A stretch of 36,864 nucleotides of DNA from Parachlamydiaceae bacterium (GTDB lineage: Bacteria > Chlamydiota > Chlamydiia > Chlamydiales > Parachlamydiaceae), in the NCBI GenBank assembly GCA_013813265.1, contig JACCRY010000209.1, positions 1 to 36,864 on the forward strand, written 5' to 3'. Below are positions 1 through 8,331 of this stretch, one piece after another; within the stretch, counting starts at the first letter, position 1; the number at the start of each line of letters is the position of its first letter. The notes beneath the pieces were generated by a model. It was not told where the DNA came from, ran no database searches, and saw only the letters and a list, made by a program, of their open reading frames with translations. A program made the position numbers and the translations under genes.

Positions 1-7
1 GTGACCT

Positions 8-124
8 TCATTTGAACCAAGCCAAATTTTCAACCTTAAAGGGAAGATTATCCGATGAAGGATTTTCCAATATAGGTGTAATAGGAATCAGATCGGTTTC
101 ACATGCTTTTTTAGTAGGCTCCAT
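8..124 (-). CDS. Short ORF or remnant sharing its 5' leader with the 1209-aa gene
   Basis: A 38-codon ORF on the minus strand, beginning MEPTKKACETDLIPITP and ending at a TGA next to the window edge. Its start region (TATTGGAGTGAAgaATGgAGCCT) nearly matches that of the large gene starting at 4126 (TATTGGAGTGAAaATGcAGCCT), and the first residues are alike (MEPTKK against MQPIKN). I infer that it is the start of a second family member, either truncated or frameshifted. The rest lies outside the window, so a very short genuine gene cannot be excluded. Confidence 0.3.
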   Translation of the reverse strand: MEPTKKACETDLIPITPILENPSSDNLPFKVENLAWFK

Positions 125-496
125 TCTTCACTCCAATAGTTTACTGATCAACTGATTTAATTAATTCATCAATTGTTTTTCCAATGAATCATTCATTATA
201 CGCAACACGCTTTATAAAATCAATAAAAAAATATTTTTATATTTAATTATTTAATATTGTATTGAATACATATAATTTTTAGCTCTTTTAAAGAACGTGA
301 TAAATCGACAGAGCTTTATTGAATATATAAATTTTTGATGCATGGGTTTGAACGGCAGCGGCTTTAATGCCACAAGGCTTTTTATGAAACACTTGAGATA
401 TATACGTCGAGATTATGTTAAAAATAAGCAAAATTGTTTTGAAGCGAATACCGTAGGATTAAGCGTCAAGGACCGACCCATTTGTTATCCATAAAC
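125..496. other. Intergenic region holding a diverged repeat copy
   Basis: No supported gene. The left part is very AT-rich. Positions 341-490 are a diverged copy of the repeat at 4441-4580. The last 80 bases (411-490) align without gaps to 4501-4580 and read on the minus strand as the same short peptide tail (LTLNPTVFASKQ) that ends the SprT-like protein. Confidence 0.6.
341..490 (+). repeat. Dispersed repeat, copy A
   Basis: Diverged copy of 4441-4580. The shared part begins catgggtttgaacg here and catgagtttgagcg there. The final 80 bases run in register in both copies, with about four of five bases conserved by eye. Both strands keep an open frame in the two copies: plus strand ...VGLSVKDRPIC, minus strand LTLNPTVFASKQ. 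This copy lacks the hairpin-plus-CTACTTTTG head that precedes copy B. Confidence 0.7.
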
Positions 497-3400
497 TTAC
501 AGAGTGTTATTAAGATATTTATGCTTAGGAAGACTCAAACCATATTTAAGCGTGTGAAGAAAAGCCGAAAGTCCCGGGAAAATTCTCTGGCTTTCATTCG
601 CTTGTACTAACTCAATGCGCTTTTGGAGACGCTTCTCAGGAGATTTACGCTTGCCATTTTCTAAAATCAGTGTCTCATCTAAATCACACATCCGCAGCTC
701 CCTGCTCTTTTGACGAACTTCAAAGACAAGTTGTTGCAATTGAATTGCAGAAAAATCACCTTCGAAGCTATCTTGAGAGGCGGGATAGCTCAAAACTTGG
801 TGCGCCCGGTGCATCCAATTTCCAATGGATGGAAGTTCTTTAGAATTTGTCGAAACATCACGAAGAATTTTCATTAGGGAACAAGGACTATTAGTGAAAC
901 GAATATCACGCGCCTCCACAATATGTTGACCGTCAACAAAACTATCCGTATGGTAAAGCGCAGCAATCAACAATTCTTTTTGACAACGTCTTATAAGCTG
1001 ACATTGTCCTAAGATTGTACTCATGGGACAAAAATTTCGATTAGGACCTAACTTTTCCTTTAGCCGTCGTAAATATATTCCACTGTTTTGTAAAGCAATA
1101 TTCCTTTCTTCTGTACGCCATTGCCTAAAAGGATCACCTTCAACCGGAGCCATACTGCGAATGCTAATCCAAACAAGAGCTGTGTCTATTGCAAATAAAG
1201 CCTCTTCACGGCTAGTAATTGTAAAAACTTTAAGTTTATTTCCGATTACCTCTTCAGATATTAAAAGACTCTCACTTATGCCTTCAAGAGAAGAAGACTC
1301 ACTAGTCACCAAACTTTTTTCTTGCTCTGTTTGAAAATTTTCTATTGGCAGTTCTCCATCTATCACTTTTGAAGGATCCAAAAGTGCTGTTAGGAGTCGT
1401 TCCATAAAATAAGCCCCTCGTTGCAGTAAACCCTTAAACTGGTTTAAAAGAGATATTCGTGAATTCTCATTTATTTGGCGAGCGCGTCCTTCTTGATTTA
1501 CTTCCATAAAAAAATTAACGAGATGACGACCATCTTCGCTTAGACGTTCCTGCTTAGCTTTTGCTCCAGCAGGGTAATTTACACATCGATTAGCATCTGC
1601 AAGTGATAAAGGAACATTACGCATTTTCCAAATGATCCTTCTAATATTTTCCGGAACATTTGTATCCGCCATTAGAGTACCAAGTAATCTTTCGGTATCA
1701 TGCCCGATAGATTTAATCTCTTGATGACTTATCTCGATGTAAAACGTCGTGATTACAAGAAGCATCTCAATTGATCTTCGTAAAAGATCTGTGTGTTCAA
1801 AAATGCGATCAACAGAAAACTCTTTTTTTCCTATGGTTTCTATAAGACCTTCAAGTAGATACTCAAAGTTTACAATTTGACCATATTGCCAATAATCTTT
1901 TCGAACCACTCCAGAATCCTTTAGTTTATTCAACAATATCTCACATTGAGATAAGCTGACCGCCGTTTCAGGTAAGTTCTCAAATCCAAGTTCTGTTTGA
2001 TTTTTCAGAGTCGTATATCTTGGCTGCACTTTATTCATTCCAAGCGAGCTTAACTGCTGTGTTTGATTAAGCGATAAGCCCTTTGGTGAGGATATTGGTT
2101 TTTTAGGTTCCACCTTTTGCGATTGTTTTGGCTCCGACTTCATATTCTCAGGAATCGACTGAGTATTGCCCCCTTTCTTTTTTACCTTTTTCCTTTTAGG
2201 TGGGCTTTTTTGGGATCTAATAAGCTCATCTCCTCTCTGTCTCGCTTGTGTAGACTTCAATTGTATAGATTTTGCATTTTTCTGATCTTCTATCAGGCTA
2301 AAAGACTCCATCTCAGAAAAACATCGACCAATAAGAGACTTGATCCCTTCAATGCCTGCAATTATCCCTTCATGTTGCAGAGTATTGAGATCATGCATTT
2401 CTTGATGGATCTTCAAAAGCTCTGAATTCTCATCTTCAACTTCTAAAAAAACAGTTCGTAAATGTGTCATCTGCTCATTAATAGATTCGTAAACTGTACA
2501 AATCGGCCCTTCCAACAGATTAAATGCATCTCGTAAAGTTAATGCTCTTTCGATTAAATCATCCGGATTTTCCCGACAACGCTCCAAGCGTATTTCTAAA
2601 TGATGAATTATAGGCAGAAACAACATGACACGGGCGTTTTTGAAATCATTTTGCCATACCTTTAACAATACTTCTTCCGCTAAACCCGTTTTAATAAGAC
2701 CTTGAAGGCGCATATCAAGATTATCAGTATTTAAAGAAGTCAATGATTTTGCTGTTTCAATTAAATCTCCCACGCATACATCTATTTCTGAATTACTTAC
2801 GTGACTAGCATCTATTAAATTGATCAACATTACATAGTAAGTTTCATCTAACAAAGTATGGTGTGTCCATTTAAGTCTAGAGCATAATCGATATAAAACG
2901 TGCAATTGTATATCCATCGGATTATTTTTTAATTCTAAACTAATTTCCTGTAATAAAGCTGTGCGGCATGTTGTTTTTTCTACATTGAAATGTATTAATC
3001 TTAAATTTCTCCATAATTCCCCTAAAACTCCACAGTCAGATTTAATTTGTAATTTTGAAATTTCTGGAATAATTGCTTTACAGAATTCTATTAATGATTC
3101 CTTTTGTCGACGTATGAGCCCAAAATGCCTTTTAACGAGCGATTTTTCAATTAAGTTAAATCCTTCTTCTTCAGTTAATACATTTAGAAAACAATCTGCT
3201 CGTCTTTTAAGTCTAGAGTAATGCTCTGATAAATCTAAAGAGTTAGAGATAGGGGCAAAAAGACGATGCATTTCTTGAGTCACGAAATCTTCGAGGAGAT
3301 TGAGAGCTCCTGTACAACGTTTACCTTCAGGAGTGTTAAAAATTTTTTGAATGACAGAAGGATAGGAAAGAGGCACACCGTCATCTGTTAAAAAATACCT

Positions 3401-4126
3401 ACGATTACTGACAAAAAGATTTTGAACATATTCAAAAGTTAAATTTTGAGTTTCGGAATGAAGCCCGCCATTAAATTTGCCCAAGAGTGATGAGGCAAAA
3501 GTCAAAATCCCAAGTAAACATTCAATGTTTACTTTGTAAGAACCAAAAATAGCTTTTGCATTAGGATTTGAATAAATTTTGCTTTGAAGTGCAATGTAAC
3601 TTTCACGAAGTTCATCCCCAATAAGAGTTAGAATAAGCGAACAACCAGGTCCAACTTTTTTTAGATCGTTCATTTTAAGTAATGCAACTTGTTGTAAACG
3701 ATTTTCGCGCTCTTCCCGAGAATATCTTGCAATACCATAAGGGGGAACAATTTCATCTTTTTTTGAGAGAGGAGAAGTAATTTTAAAAGTCCCATTGTTA
3801 AAGGAACTGCAAAGTTCTCTTCCAAATTTCCCTTTACGGTTTACATCGGGATTTGAAAAGTATGCAACACCCTTTTCCTTTTCCAGAATATTTGAGGAGT
3901 TATCCAAATGGGGAGAATTTGTTGCTCCTGGTTCTGAATCTGTTCCTACTCTTATGGTTATACTTTCTTTTCCAATGGTAACGAAAACTTTTTTTTGGAC
4001 TATTTCATCATCCCTGGGCAAAGAGTTTTTCATCAATTCTGCGGCTTTTTTTTCACTTTCTAAATGTCCTACAGCGGTAAGCTGAACAGAAAGTTCGTTT
4101 CCAGATGAATTTTTAATAGGCTGCAT
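497..4126 (-). CDS. Large hypothetical protein (1209 aa), putative lineage-specific effector
   Basis: I do not recognise a family. The protein is long, mostly predicted helical, and has no obvious signal peptide or membrane segment. Near residues 640-690 is a low-complexity, lysine-rich, probably disordered linker (PPKRKKVKKKGG, then repeated EPK/KPI), dividing it into an N-terminal region of about 640 residues and a C-terminal region of about 520. I place the start at the ATG at 4126 because GGAG sits five bases upstream. The GTG two codons earlier would overlap that ribosome binding site. A palindrome GGTAATTACC lies 22 bases upstream of the start. The leader and first codons resemble the ORF at 8-124, suggesting a paralogous pair. 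Size, charge and the absence of known domains fit chlamydial host-interaction proteins, but that is inference only. Confidence 0.75.
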   Translation of the reverse strand: MQPIKNSSGNELSVQLTAVGHLESEKKAAELMKNSLPRDDEIVQKKVFVTIGKESITIRVGTDSEPGATNSPHLDNSSNILEKEKGVAYFSNPDVNRKGKFGRELCSSFNNGTFKITSPLSKKDEIVPPYGIARYSREERENRLQQVALLKMNDLKKVGPGCSLILTLIGDELRESYIALQSKIYSNPNAKAIFGSYKVNIECLLGILTFASSLLGKFNGGLHSETQNLTFEYVQNLFVSNRRYFLTDDGVPLSYPSVIQKIFNTPEGKRCTGALNLLEDFVTQEMHRLFAPISNSLDLSEHYSRLKRRADCFLNVLTEEEGFNLIEKSLVKRHFGLIRRQKESLIEFCKAIIPEISKLQIKSDCGVLGELWRNLRLIHFNVEKTTCRTALLQEISLELKNNPMDIQLHVLYRLCSRLKWTHHTLLDETYYVMLINLIDASHVSNSEIDVCVGDLIETAKSLTSLNTDNLDMRLQGLIKTGLAEEVLLKVWQNDFKNARVMLFLPIIHHLEIRLERCRENPDDLIERALTLRDAFNLLEGPICTVYESINEQMTHLRTVFLEVEDENSELLKIHQEMHDLNTLQHEGIIAGIEGIKSLIGRCFSEMESFSLIEDQKNAKSIQLKSTQARQRGDELIRSQKSPPKRKKVKKKGGNTQSIPENMKSEPKQSQKVEPKKPISSPKGLSLNQTQQLSSLGMNKVQPRYTTLKNQTELGFENLPETAVSLSQCEILLNKLKDSGVVRKDYWQYGQIVNFEYLLEGLIETIGKKEFSVDRIFEHTDLLRRSIEMLLVITTFYIEISHQEIKSIGHDTERLLGTLMADTNVPENIRRIIWKMRNVPLSLADANRCVNYPAGAKAKQERLSEDGRHLVNFFMEVNQEGRARQINENSRISLLNQFKGLLQRGAYFMERLLTALLDPSKVIDGELPIENFQTEQEKSLVTSESSSLEGISESLLISEEVIGNKLKVFTITSREEALFAIDTALVWISIRSMAPVEGDPFRQWRTEERNIALQNSGIYLRRLKEKLGPNRNFCPMSTILGQCQLIRRCQKELLIAALYHTDSFVDGQHIVEARDIRFTNSPCSLMKILRDVSTNSKELPSIGNWMHRAHQVLSYPASQDSFEGDFSAIQLQQLVFEVRQKSRELRMCDLDETLILENGKRKSPEKRLQKRIELVQANESQRIFPGLSAFLHTLKYGLSLPKHKYLNNTL

Positions 4127-4147
4127 TTTCACTCCAATAAATTATTT

Positions 4148-4157
4148 GGTAATTACC
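4148..4157. promoter_or_regulatory. Palindrome upstream of the 1209-aa gene
   Basis: GGTAATTACC is a perfect 10-base palindrome, extended to TTGGTAATTACCCAA with one extra C. It lies just upstream of the ribosome binding site, where an operator or leader element could act. No regulator or second copy was identified, so function is a guess. Confidence 0.2.
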
Positions 4158-4299
4158 CAATTTAAACATATTATCTTTGGTTGTTTATCATGATGTTTTC
4201 TCTAGGTTATGATACATGAAAAAGTTTATACTATCCACTAAAACTTAATAGATTCATTACATTTCAACTAATTTAATTTAAACAAACTCAATAAACATA

Positions 4300-4318
4300 A
4301 TGTCTAGCTACTTTTGCT
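4300..4318 (+). repeat. Degenerate copy of the CTACTTTTG hairpin repeat
   Basis: Reads atgtctagctacttttgct, one base off the ATGTCGAGCTACTTTTGC core of the copy at 4391. The left half of the hairpin is lost. It is followed at about 4336-4370 by a diverged copy of the next segment of the repeat (aacgaatgagtctgagc), so the two form a tandem partial duplication. Confidence 0.55.
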
Positions 4319-4390
4319 GTTTTTTTTGTTAGTGAAACGAATGAGTCTGAGCAAAAAGTGGAAAGTGCTTTAAACCCTAACGCTAACACC

Positions 4391-4417
4391 CGACATAGAA
4401 TGTCGAGCTACTTTTGC
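4391..4417 (+). repeat. Hairpin repeat copy (CGACAT/ATGTCG + CTACTTTTGC)
   Basis: CGACAT-AGA-ATGTCG forms a 6-bp stem, followed directly by AGCTACTTTTGC. The same arrangement occurs at 18168, 28813 (opposite strand) and 30593. Here the hairpin heads the longer repeat that continues into 4441-4580. Confidence 0.7.
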
Positions 4418-4440
4418 TTAGTCTTTTTGTTGGTGGAACG

Positions 4441-4580
4441 CATGAGTTTGAGCGAAAGGTCGAGCGCACTTTGCGAGTTGCACGAGATTATAAAATGAGA
4501 GATTATGTTAAAAACAATCCGGATTGTTTGGAAGCGGATACTGTTGGATTGAGCGTCAAAGCCCGACCCATTTGTTCTCC
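4441..4580 (+). repeat. Dispersed repeat, copy B (overlaps the 3' end of the SprT-like gene)
   Basis: Same unit as 341-490, here preceded by the hairpin head at 4391. It overlaps the last ~26 codons of the minus-strand SprT-like gene, so that protein's C-terminal tail (LTLNPTVSASKQSGLFLT) is repeat-derived. The plus strand is also open for 75 codons (4414-4641), but because the opposite-strand frame is conserved in copy A too, I treat this as a repeat and not as a plus-strand gene. Confidence 0.65.
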
Positions 4581-5594
4581 AAGAGCTGAAGAAGTTGGAC
4601 AGAAATTTGCTTGGCTTTTTGAAGAAAATAATCGTGGGTAAATGATCTCTTTTGCTTTGATAAGTTGCTTTTCAATCACCATCAGTCCATTCATCACGTC
4701 GCTTTGATATTCTTTTTTAAGAGCTTGCACTTTGATGCAATACCCCTTTGCGACACCTAAAAAGAACGAATTCTTGGCTGTCATTCCTTTAAGGGCAATG
4801 TGCTGCTTTTTAGCCTGCTCCCAAAGTTTCTCTAGTTCTCTATGAAGAACTTCAGCCACATGCTCTGCAATCTCAATATTGATTGCACTCCCTGAAATTT
4901 CAAGATAGGTTGTGTTTGAACCCCGTGAGTAGATTGTGTTTACGAAAAAAGTTTCTAAAATTTTAGCAATCGATCGCATTTTTGCGTTTTCTTTAGGCTG
5001 CTTCAAAATTCTTTTAAGGTAAACTTTTTCCCCTTCATCATCGACAACATCCATAGACTCCAAATTGTGTTTCAAAAGGAGCTGTTGCGATTTGATCATC
5101 GCTTGTTCAGCTTCATTTTTATTGCTGCTCTCTGTCAGCGCCATCAACTTTTGTATTTTTCTAAAAATACTGCTTTTTTCTGACTCGAAATCAGATTGCC
5201 CCTCTAGAGCAGTTGTAGCTCGATAGACCTCTTCGCCCCAGCCCAGTTTCAAACAAAATGCTCTAAATTCTGGACCGTGAGGTTGAACAAGACCTTCATA
5301 TTCGATAAACATCATATAATGAGCAAGCTCATGCCGGATGATATTTCGAAGTTGCTCTTTACTGGAATGAATCAAACATTCATGAAATCCCATTTCATAA
5401 AAATCGGGATTGAAGTACCCCAAGCGACGATGCGTATTATATATCACAACGCTTATAGGATAAGAAGCTGTCTGCCAGCGATTCCAAAATCGATTGCCAT
5501 GGACTTTGACATTCATTTCCCTGATTAAGATTTCTTTGGTGCTAATCTTAACTTCTTCGATGAATTTGATGGTTCTTTTGGAATAAATATACAT
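4503..5594 (-). CDS. SprT-like zinc metallopeptidase fold with DUF2786 domain
   Basis: Predicted cytoplasmic metalloprotease-like protein of 363 aa. The N-terminal part resembles SprT/WSS1-type domains, with a zinc motif IIRHELAHYM (HExxH) and a downstream HGPEFRAFC segment that could supply the third ligand. It is followed by a DUF2786-type helical segment (IFRKIQKLMALTESSNKNEA). The open frame continues upstream to 5708, but that part only translates tRNA-Ser, so I start at the ATG at 5594, just past the tRNA. It has no clear Shine-Dalgarno sequence; an inner ATG at 5516 with GGGA upstream is an alternative. The C-terminal ~26 residues come from a dispersed repeat also seen at 411-490. Substrate and role are unknown; SprT relatives act on DNA-protein crosslinks, which is only a family-level hint. 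Confidence 0.7.
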   Translation of the reverse strand: MYIYSKRTIKFIEEVKISTKEILIREMNVKVHGNRFWNRWQTASYPISVVIYNTHRRLGYFNPDFYEMGFHECLIHSSKEQLRNIIRHELAHYMMFIEYEGLVQPHGPEFRAFCLKLGWGEEVYRATTALEGQSDFESEKSSIFRKIQKLMALTESSNKNEAEQAMIKSQQLLLKHNLESMDVVDDEGEKVYLKRILKQPKENAKMRSIAKILETFFVNTIYSRGSNTTYLEISGSAINIEIAEHVAEVLHRELEKLWEQAKKQHIALKGMTAKNSFFLGVAKGYCIKVQALKKEYQSDVMNGLMVIEKQLIKAKEIIYPRLFSSKSQANFCPTSSALGEQMGRALTLNPTVSASKQSGLFLT

Positions 5595-5619
5595 GATATA
5601 CAAGAATATATATATAAAA

Positions 5620-5706
5620 TGGAGGAGGTGGGATTCGAACCCACGGTACGCTTTCACGTACACACGCTTTCCAGGCGTGCTCCTTAAGCCACTCGGACAC
5701 TCCTCC
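5620..5706 (-). tRNA. tRNA-Ser (anticodon GGA)
   Basis: A class II tRNA read on the minus strand. Acceptor arms GGAGGAG/CTCCTCC; D-arm start TCCGAGTGGCTTAAGGAG; anticodon loop CTGGAAA with anticodon GGA, reading UCC/UCU; a long variable arm with GTACG/CGTAC pairing; T arm GTGGG-TTCGAAT-CCCAC. The 3' CCA is not encoded. The discriminator base appears to be A, where G is usual for serine tRNAs, so the exact 3' end deserves a check. It precedes the SprT-like gene on the same strand. Confidence 0.95.
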
Positions 5707-5809
5707 ATAGGGAAAGCAAAAGTTTAGCGGAATGTACATTTATGATTCAAGCTAAAGATCTAATCCTGTACACTATAAAACGAAATATTAGTAACTTATA
5801 GGACAACCA

Positions 5810-6709
5810 ATGCCTCGAATTTTTCTATTTTTTGTTGTCATCTTCTCAACATTTTTGTCTTTATTCGGAGTGAATACAAACCTCCCCGCTGATGAAAAAT
5901 TAGCCACCCGCCCTTTCGTTCTTGTGAGTGTTGCCCCACACAAATTCTTTGTAGAAAAAATTGCAAAGGACACTGTGGAAGTTAAACTCATGGTCCCGGC
6001 AGGAGCAAGTTCTCATACATTTGAACCAACTCCTCAGCAAATGCTTAAAGCAAGCCAAGCTGACCTATGGTTTCAAATCGGGGAAGGCTTTGAACCGCGA
6101 GCAAGTCTGGCTCTCAAAAGCTACAACCCTAAAATGCAACTCATAAACTTACGCGATGGTCTTGATTTAATTGTCGATGATGGAAGCGGAACCTCATGCT
6201 GCCATTGCAGCCAACATGCTCTTCAAAGCTGTGTTGACCCTCATTTTTGGCTAAGTCCCAAGCAGTCTAAAATCCAGGCCGACACCATTGAAAAGGCGTT
6301 GAGTGCTCGCTATCCTGATCACACGTTGCTCTACAAAACAAATCTTGCCACTTTTCATCAAGAGCTTGATGCTTTAGATCATGAAATTCAGACTAAGCTT
6401 TCACTGCTAAAGAATCGTACAATTATGGTTTCACACCCTGCGTATGCCTATTTTTGCAGAGACTATAACCTTGAGCAACTTTCAATAGAATTTGAAGGAA
6501 AAGATCCATCGCCCAAGCAACTTACAAAAGTGCTAGTAGCCGCACGGAAAGCAGGGAGCAAAATAATTTACGTTCAGCCCCAGTATAGTTCTAAAGGTGC
6601 GGGTCTGATTGCAAAGCAAATCGGAGCAAAATTGGTATCTTTAGACCCTTACGCTGAAAATTATATTGTAACAATGCACCAAATTGCTGAAGCATTTGCG
6701 TCTCAATAA
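5810..6709 (+). CDS. Metal ABC transporter, substrate-binding protein (TroA/ZnuA/YtgA type)
   Basis: Binds a divalent metal (Zn, Mn or Fe) outside the inner membrane and hands it to the permease. 299 aa, with an N-terminal signal sequence (FLFFVVIFSTFLSLFG) and no lipobox cysteine, so probably periplasmic and soluble. The cluster A-I ligand positions of the TroA family are all visible: H69 (SSHTFEP), H145 (DPHFW), H209 (SHPAY) and D279 (LDPYAENY). The His-rich loop typical of ZnuA is replaced by a short Cys/His cluster (CCHCSQH, about residues 130-136), so metal choice cannot be called. First gene of a three-gene transport operon; 18 bp separate it from the ATPase. It is closest in concept to Chlamydia YtgA. 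Confidence 0.9.
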   Translation: MPRIFLFFVVIFSTFLSLFGVNTNLPADEKLATRPFVLVSVAPHKFFVEKIAKDTVEVKLMVPAGASSHTFEPTPQQMLKASQADLWFQIGEGFEPRASLALKSYNPKMQLINLRDGLDLIVDDGSGTSCCHCSQHALQSCVDPHFWLSPKQSKIQADTIEKALSARYPDHTLLYKTNLATFHQELDALDHEIQTKLSLLKNRTIMVSHPAYAYFCRDYNLEQLSIEFEGKDPSPKQLTKVLVAARKAGSKIIYVQPQYSSKGAGLIAKQIGAKLVSLDPYAENYIVTMHQIAEAFASQ

Positions 6710-6727
6710 AGTTAAGGTCAATCATCG

Positions 6728-7468
6728 ATGGTGAATGCAGTTCAGTGCGAAAATCTTTCCTTTGCTTATGAAGACACGCTCATTTTAAAAGATATCTCTT
6801 TTTCTATTGAACCTGGAGAGTCTGTTGGAATTATCGGACCAAATGGGGGTGGAAAGACAACGCTATTAAAGCTCATTATGGGATTTCTCAAACCCACTTC
6901 TGGAAAGCTGTCCCTCTTTGGGCTGCCCCCCAGTAAAGCTATACATGATGTGGGTTACGTTCCGCAAGCAATGCGCTTTGATAAACAATTTCCTATTTCG
7001 CTTTATGAGTTAGTTCTCTCTGGAAGACTTTCGAGATTGCCCTGGTACGGTGTCTACAGCAAAGAAGACTATGAAGTTGTTAATGAAACCTTGGATTTGC
7101 TTAAGCTAACCCCCTTTCAACATTCAGCATTTGGCAATCTTTCCGGCGGACAAGCTCAAAGGGCCCTCATTGCACGCGCCCTAGTCTCTCAACCAAAACT
7201 TTTGCTCCTAGATGAACCTACAGCAAATGTTGATGCTAAGGCTGAGACAGAAATTTACACGTTACTAAAAGAACTGCAAGGGAAAATGACCATTCTCATG
7301 GTGACGCATGACCTTAATACTGCCATTGATCAAGTTCAACGTGTTCTTTGCGTACAACACACATTAATTAGCCTTTTGCCGGAGCAAGTGTGTGAACATT
7401 TCGCTTTAGGCTTATACCATAAGCCGCTATTGAATCTACCTGAGAATAACCAGAAGGAACGTCCATGA
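6728..7468 (+). CDS. Metal ABC transporter, ATP-binding protein (ZnuC/YtgB type)
   Basis: Cytoplasmic ATPase powering metal import. 246 aa. Walker A GPNGGGKT (37-44), signature LSGGQ (138-142), Walker B LLLLDEP (158-164) and the H-loop histidine in VTHDLN are all present, so it should be active. Phylogenetic subgroup (Zn, Mn or Fe) cannot be decided by eye. It overlaps the permease gene by 4 bases (ATGA), indicating translational coupling. Confidence 0.92.
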   Translation: MVNAVQCENLSFAYEDTLILKDISFSIEPGESVGIIGPNGGGKTTLLKLIMGFLKPTSGKLSLFGLPPSKAIHDVGYVPQAMRFDKQFPISLYELVLSGRLSRLPWYGVYSKEDYEVVNETLDLLKLTPFQHSAFGNLSGGQAQRALIARALVSQPKLLLLDEPTANVDAKAETEIYTLLKELQGKMTILMVTHDLNTAIDQVQRVLCVQHTLISLLPEQVCEHFALGLYHKPLLNLPENNQKERP

Positions 7469-8322
7469 TCTCTTTCATAGACGCACTCATTGAAAATCCG
7501 CTTTTGCTCGCAGCTGTAATTGCCGGACTTGCAGCTTCAGTTGTCAGCGGTATCATCGGTTCCTATGTGGTTGTTAAACGAATTGTTTTTATCAGTGGGA
7601 GCATTTCTCACTCTGTCCTTGCAGGTATTGGTTTTTGCCTATGGCTTGAACGCACTCGTGGAGTCGAGTGGGCGTCCCCATTTTACGGAGCACTCGCCGC
7701 AGCCATTCTATCAGCCGCAATTATCGGATGGATCCGTATAAACTATCGGCAACGTGAAGACTCTGTCATCGCGGCCCTTTGGTCGATTGGAACTGCAATT
7801 GGCGTTCTTTTTATATCTCAAACTCCTGGTTTCAATGTTGAACTTTCAAACCTCTTGGTCGGAAATATCCTATGGGTGACACCTACAGATCTCTACACTT
7901 TAATCGCTCTTGATCTCATCGTCGTTGGAACCGTTCTTTGCATGCACAAACGCTTTTTGGCTGTATGTTTCGATGAGGAGCAGGCCCAGCTTCAAGGACT
8001 TCATGTCAATCGGCTTTACATGTTGTTGCTAATCCTTACTGCTATTTCTATAGTTTTGCTTATTCAAGTTGTGGGGATTATTCTGGTCATGACCATGCTG
8101 ACAATACCGCCGGCCATTGCGAATCTTTTCACTAGCAGCATGTCTAAAATGATGATTGCAGCGGTCTTCATCAACTGCGCTTTTTGCTTGCTGGGAATGT
8201 ACATTGCTTACTTTATGGATTGGCCAGGAGGAGCGACTATTGCACTTGTTGCTGGAGTGGCTTATGTTGGCTGTCTCTTACCTTCCGTGCGCAGTCTCTA
8301 TGTGCGCTTTTTGGGTCAATAG
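7465..8322 (+). CDS. Metal ABC transporter, permease (ZnuB/YtgC type)
   Basis: Integral membrane channel of the same transporter; 285 aa with seven to nine hydrophobic segments and the ABC-3 family feel (GSISHSVLAGIGFCLW early on; IQVVGIILVMTMLTIPPAIA in the middle). Unlike Chlamydia, which has two permeases (YtgC and YtgD), only one is present here. The stop lies 9 bp before the LuxR-type gene, so the regulator is probably co-transcribed. Confidence 0.9.
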   Translation: MISFIDALIENPLLLAAVIAGLAASVVSGIIGSYVVVKRIVFISGSISHSVLAGIGFCLWLERTRGVEWASPFYGALAAAILSAAIIGWIRINYRQREDSVIAALWSIGTAIGVLFISQTPGFNVELSNLLVGNILWVTPTDLYTLIALDLIVVGTVLCMHKRFLAVCFDEEQAQLQGLHVNRLYMLLLILTAISIVLLIQVVGIILVMTMLTIPPAIANLFTSSMSKMMIAAVFINCAFCLLGMYIAYFMDWPGGATIALVAGVAYVGCLLPSVRSLYVRFLGQ

Positions 8323-8331
8323 GCTGAAAAA

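Noticed and set aside
1023-4085. Plus-strand ORFs of 86-103 codons opposite the 1209-aa gene
   Set aside because: They are shadows of the long minus-strand frame, lack ribosome binding sites and show no domain-like sequence.
4414-4641. Plus-strand 75-codon frame (VGLSVKARPICSP)
   Set aside because: It lies inside the dispersed repeat and opposite the end of the SprT-like gene, and starts within the hairpin head. I treat it as a repeat by-product.
5595-5739. Protein-coding extension or small ORF upstream of the SprT-like gene
   Set aside because: Both frames only translate tRNA-Ser(GGA); the tRNA structure is complete, so coding here is not believable.
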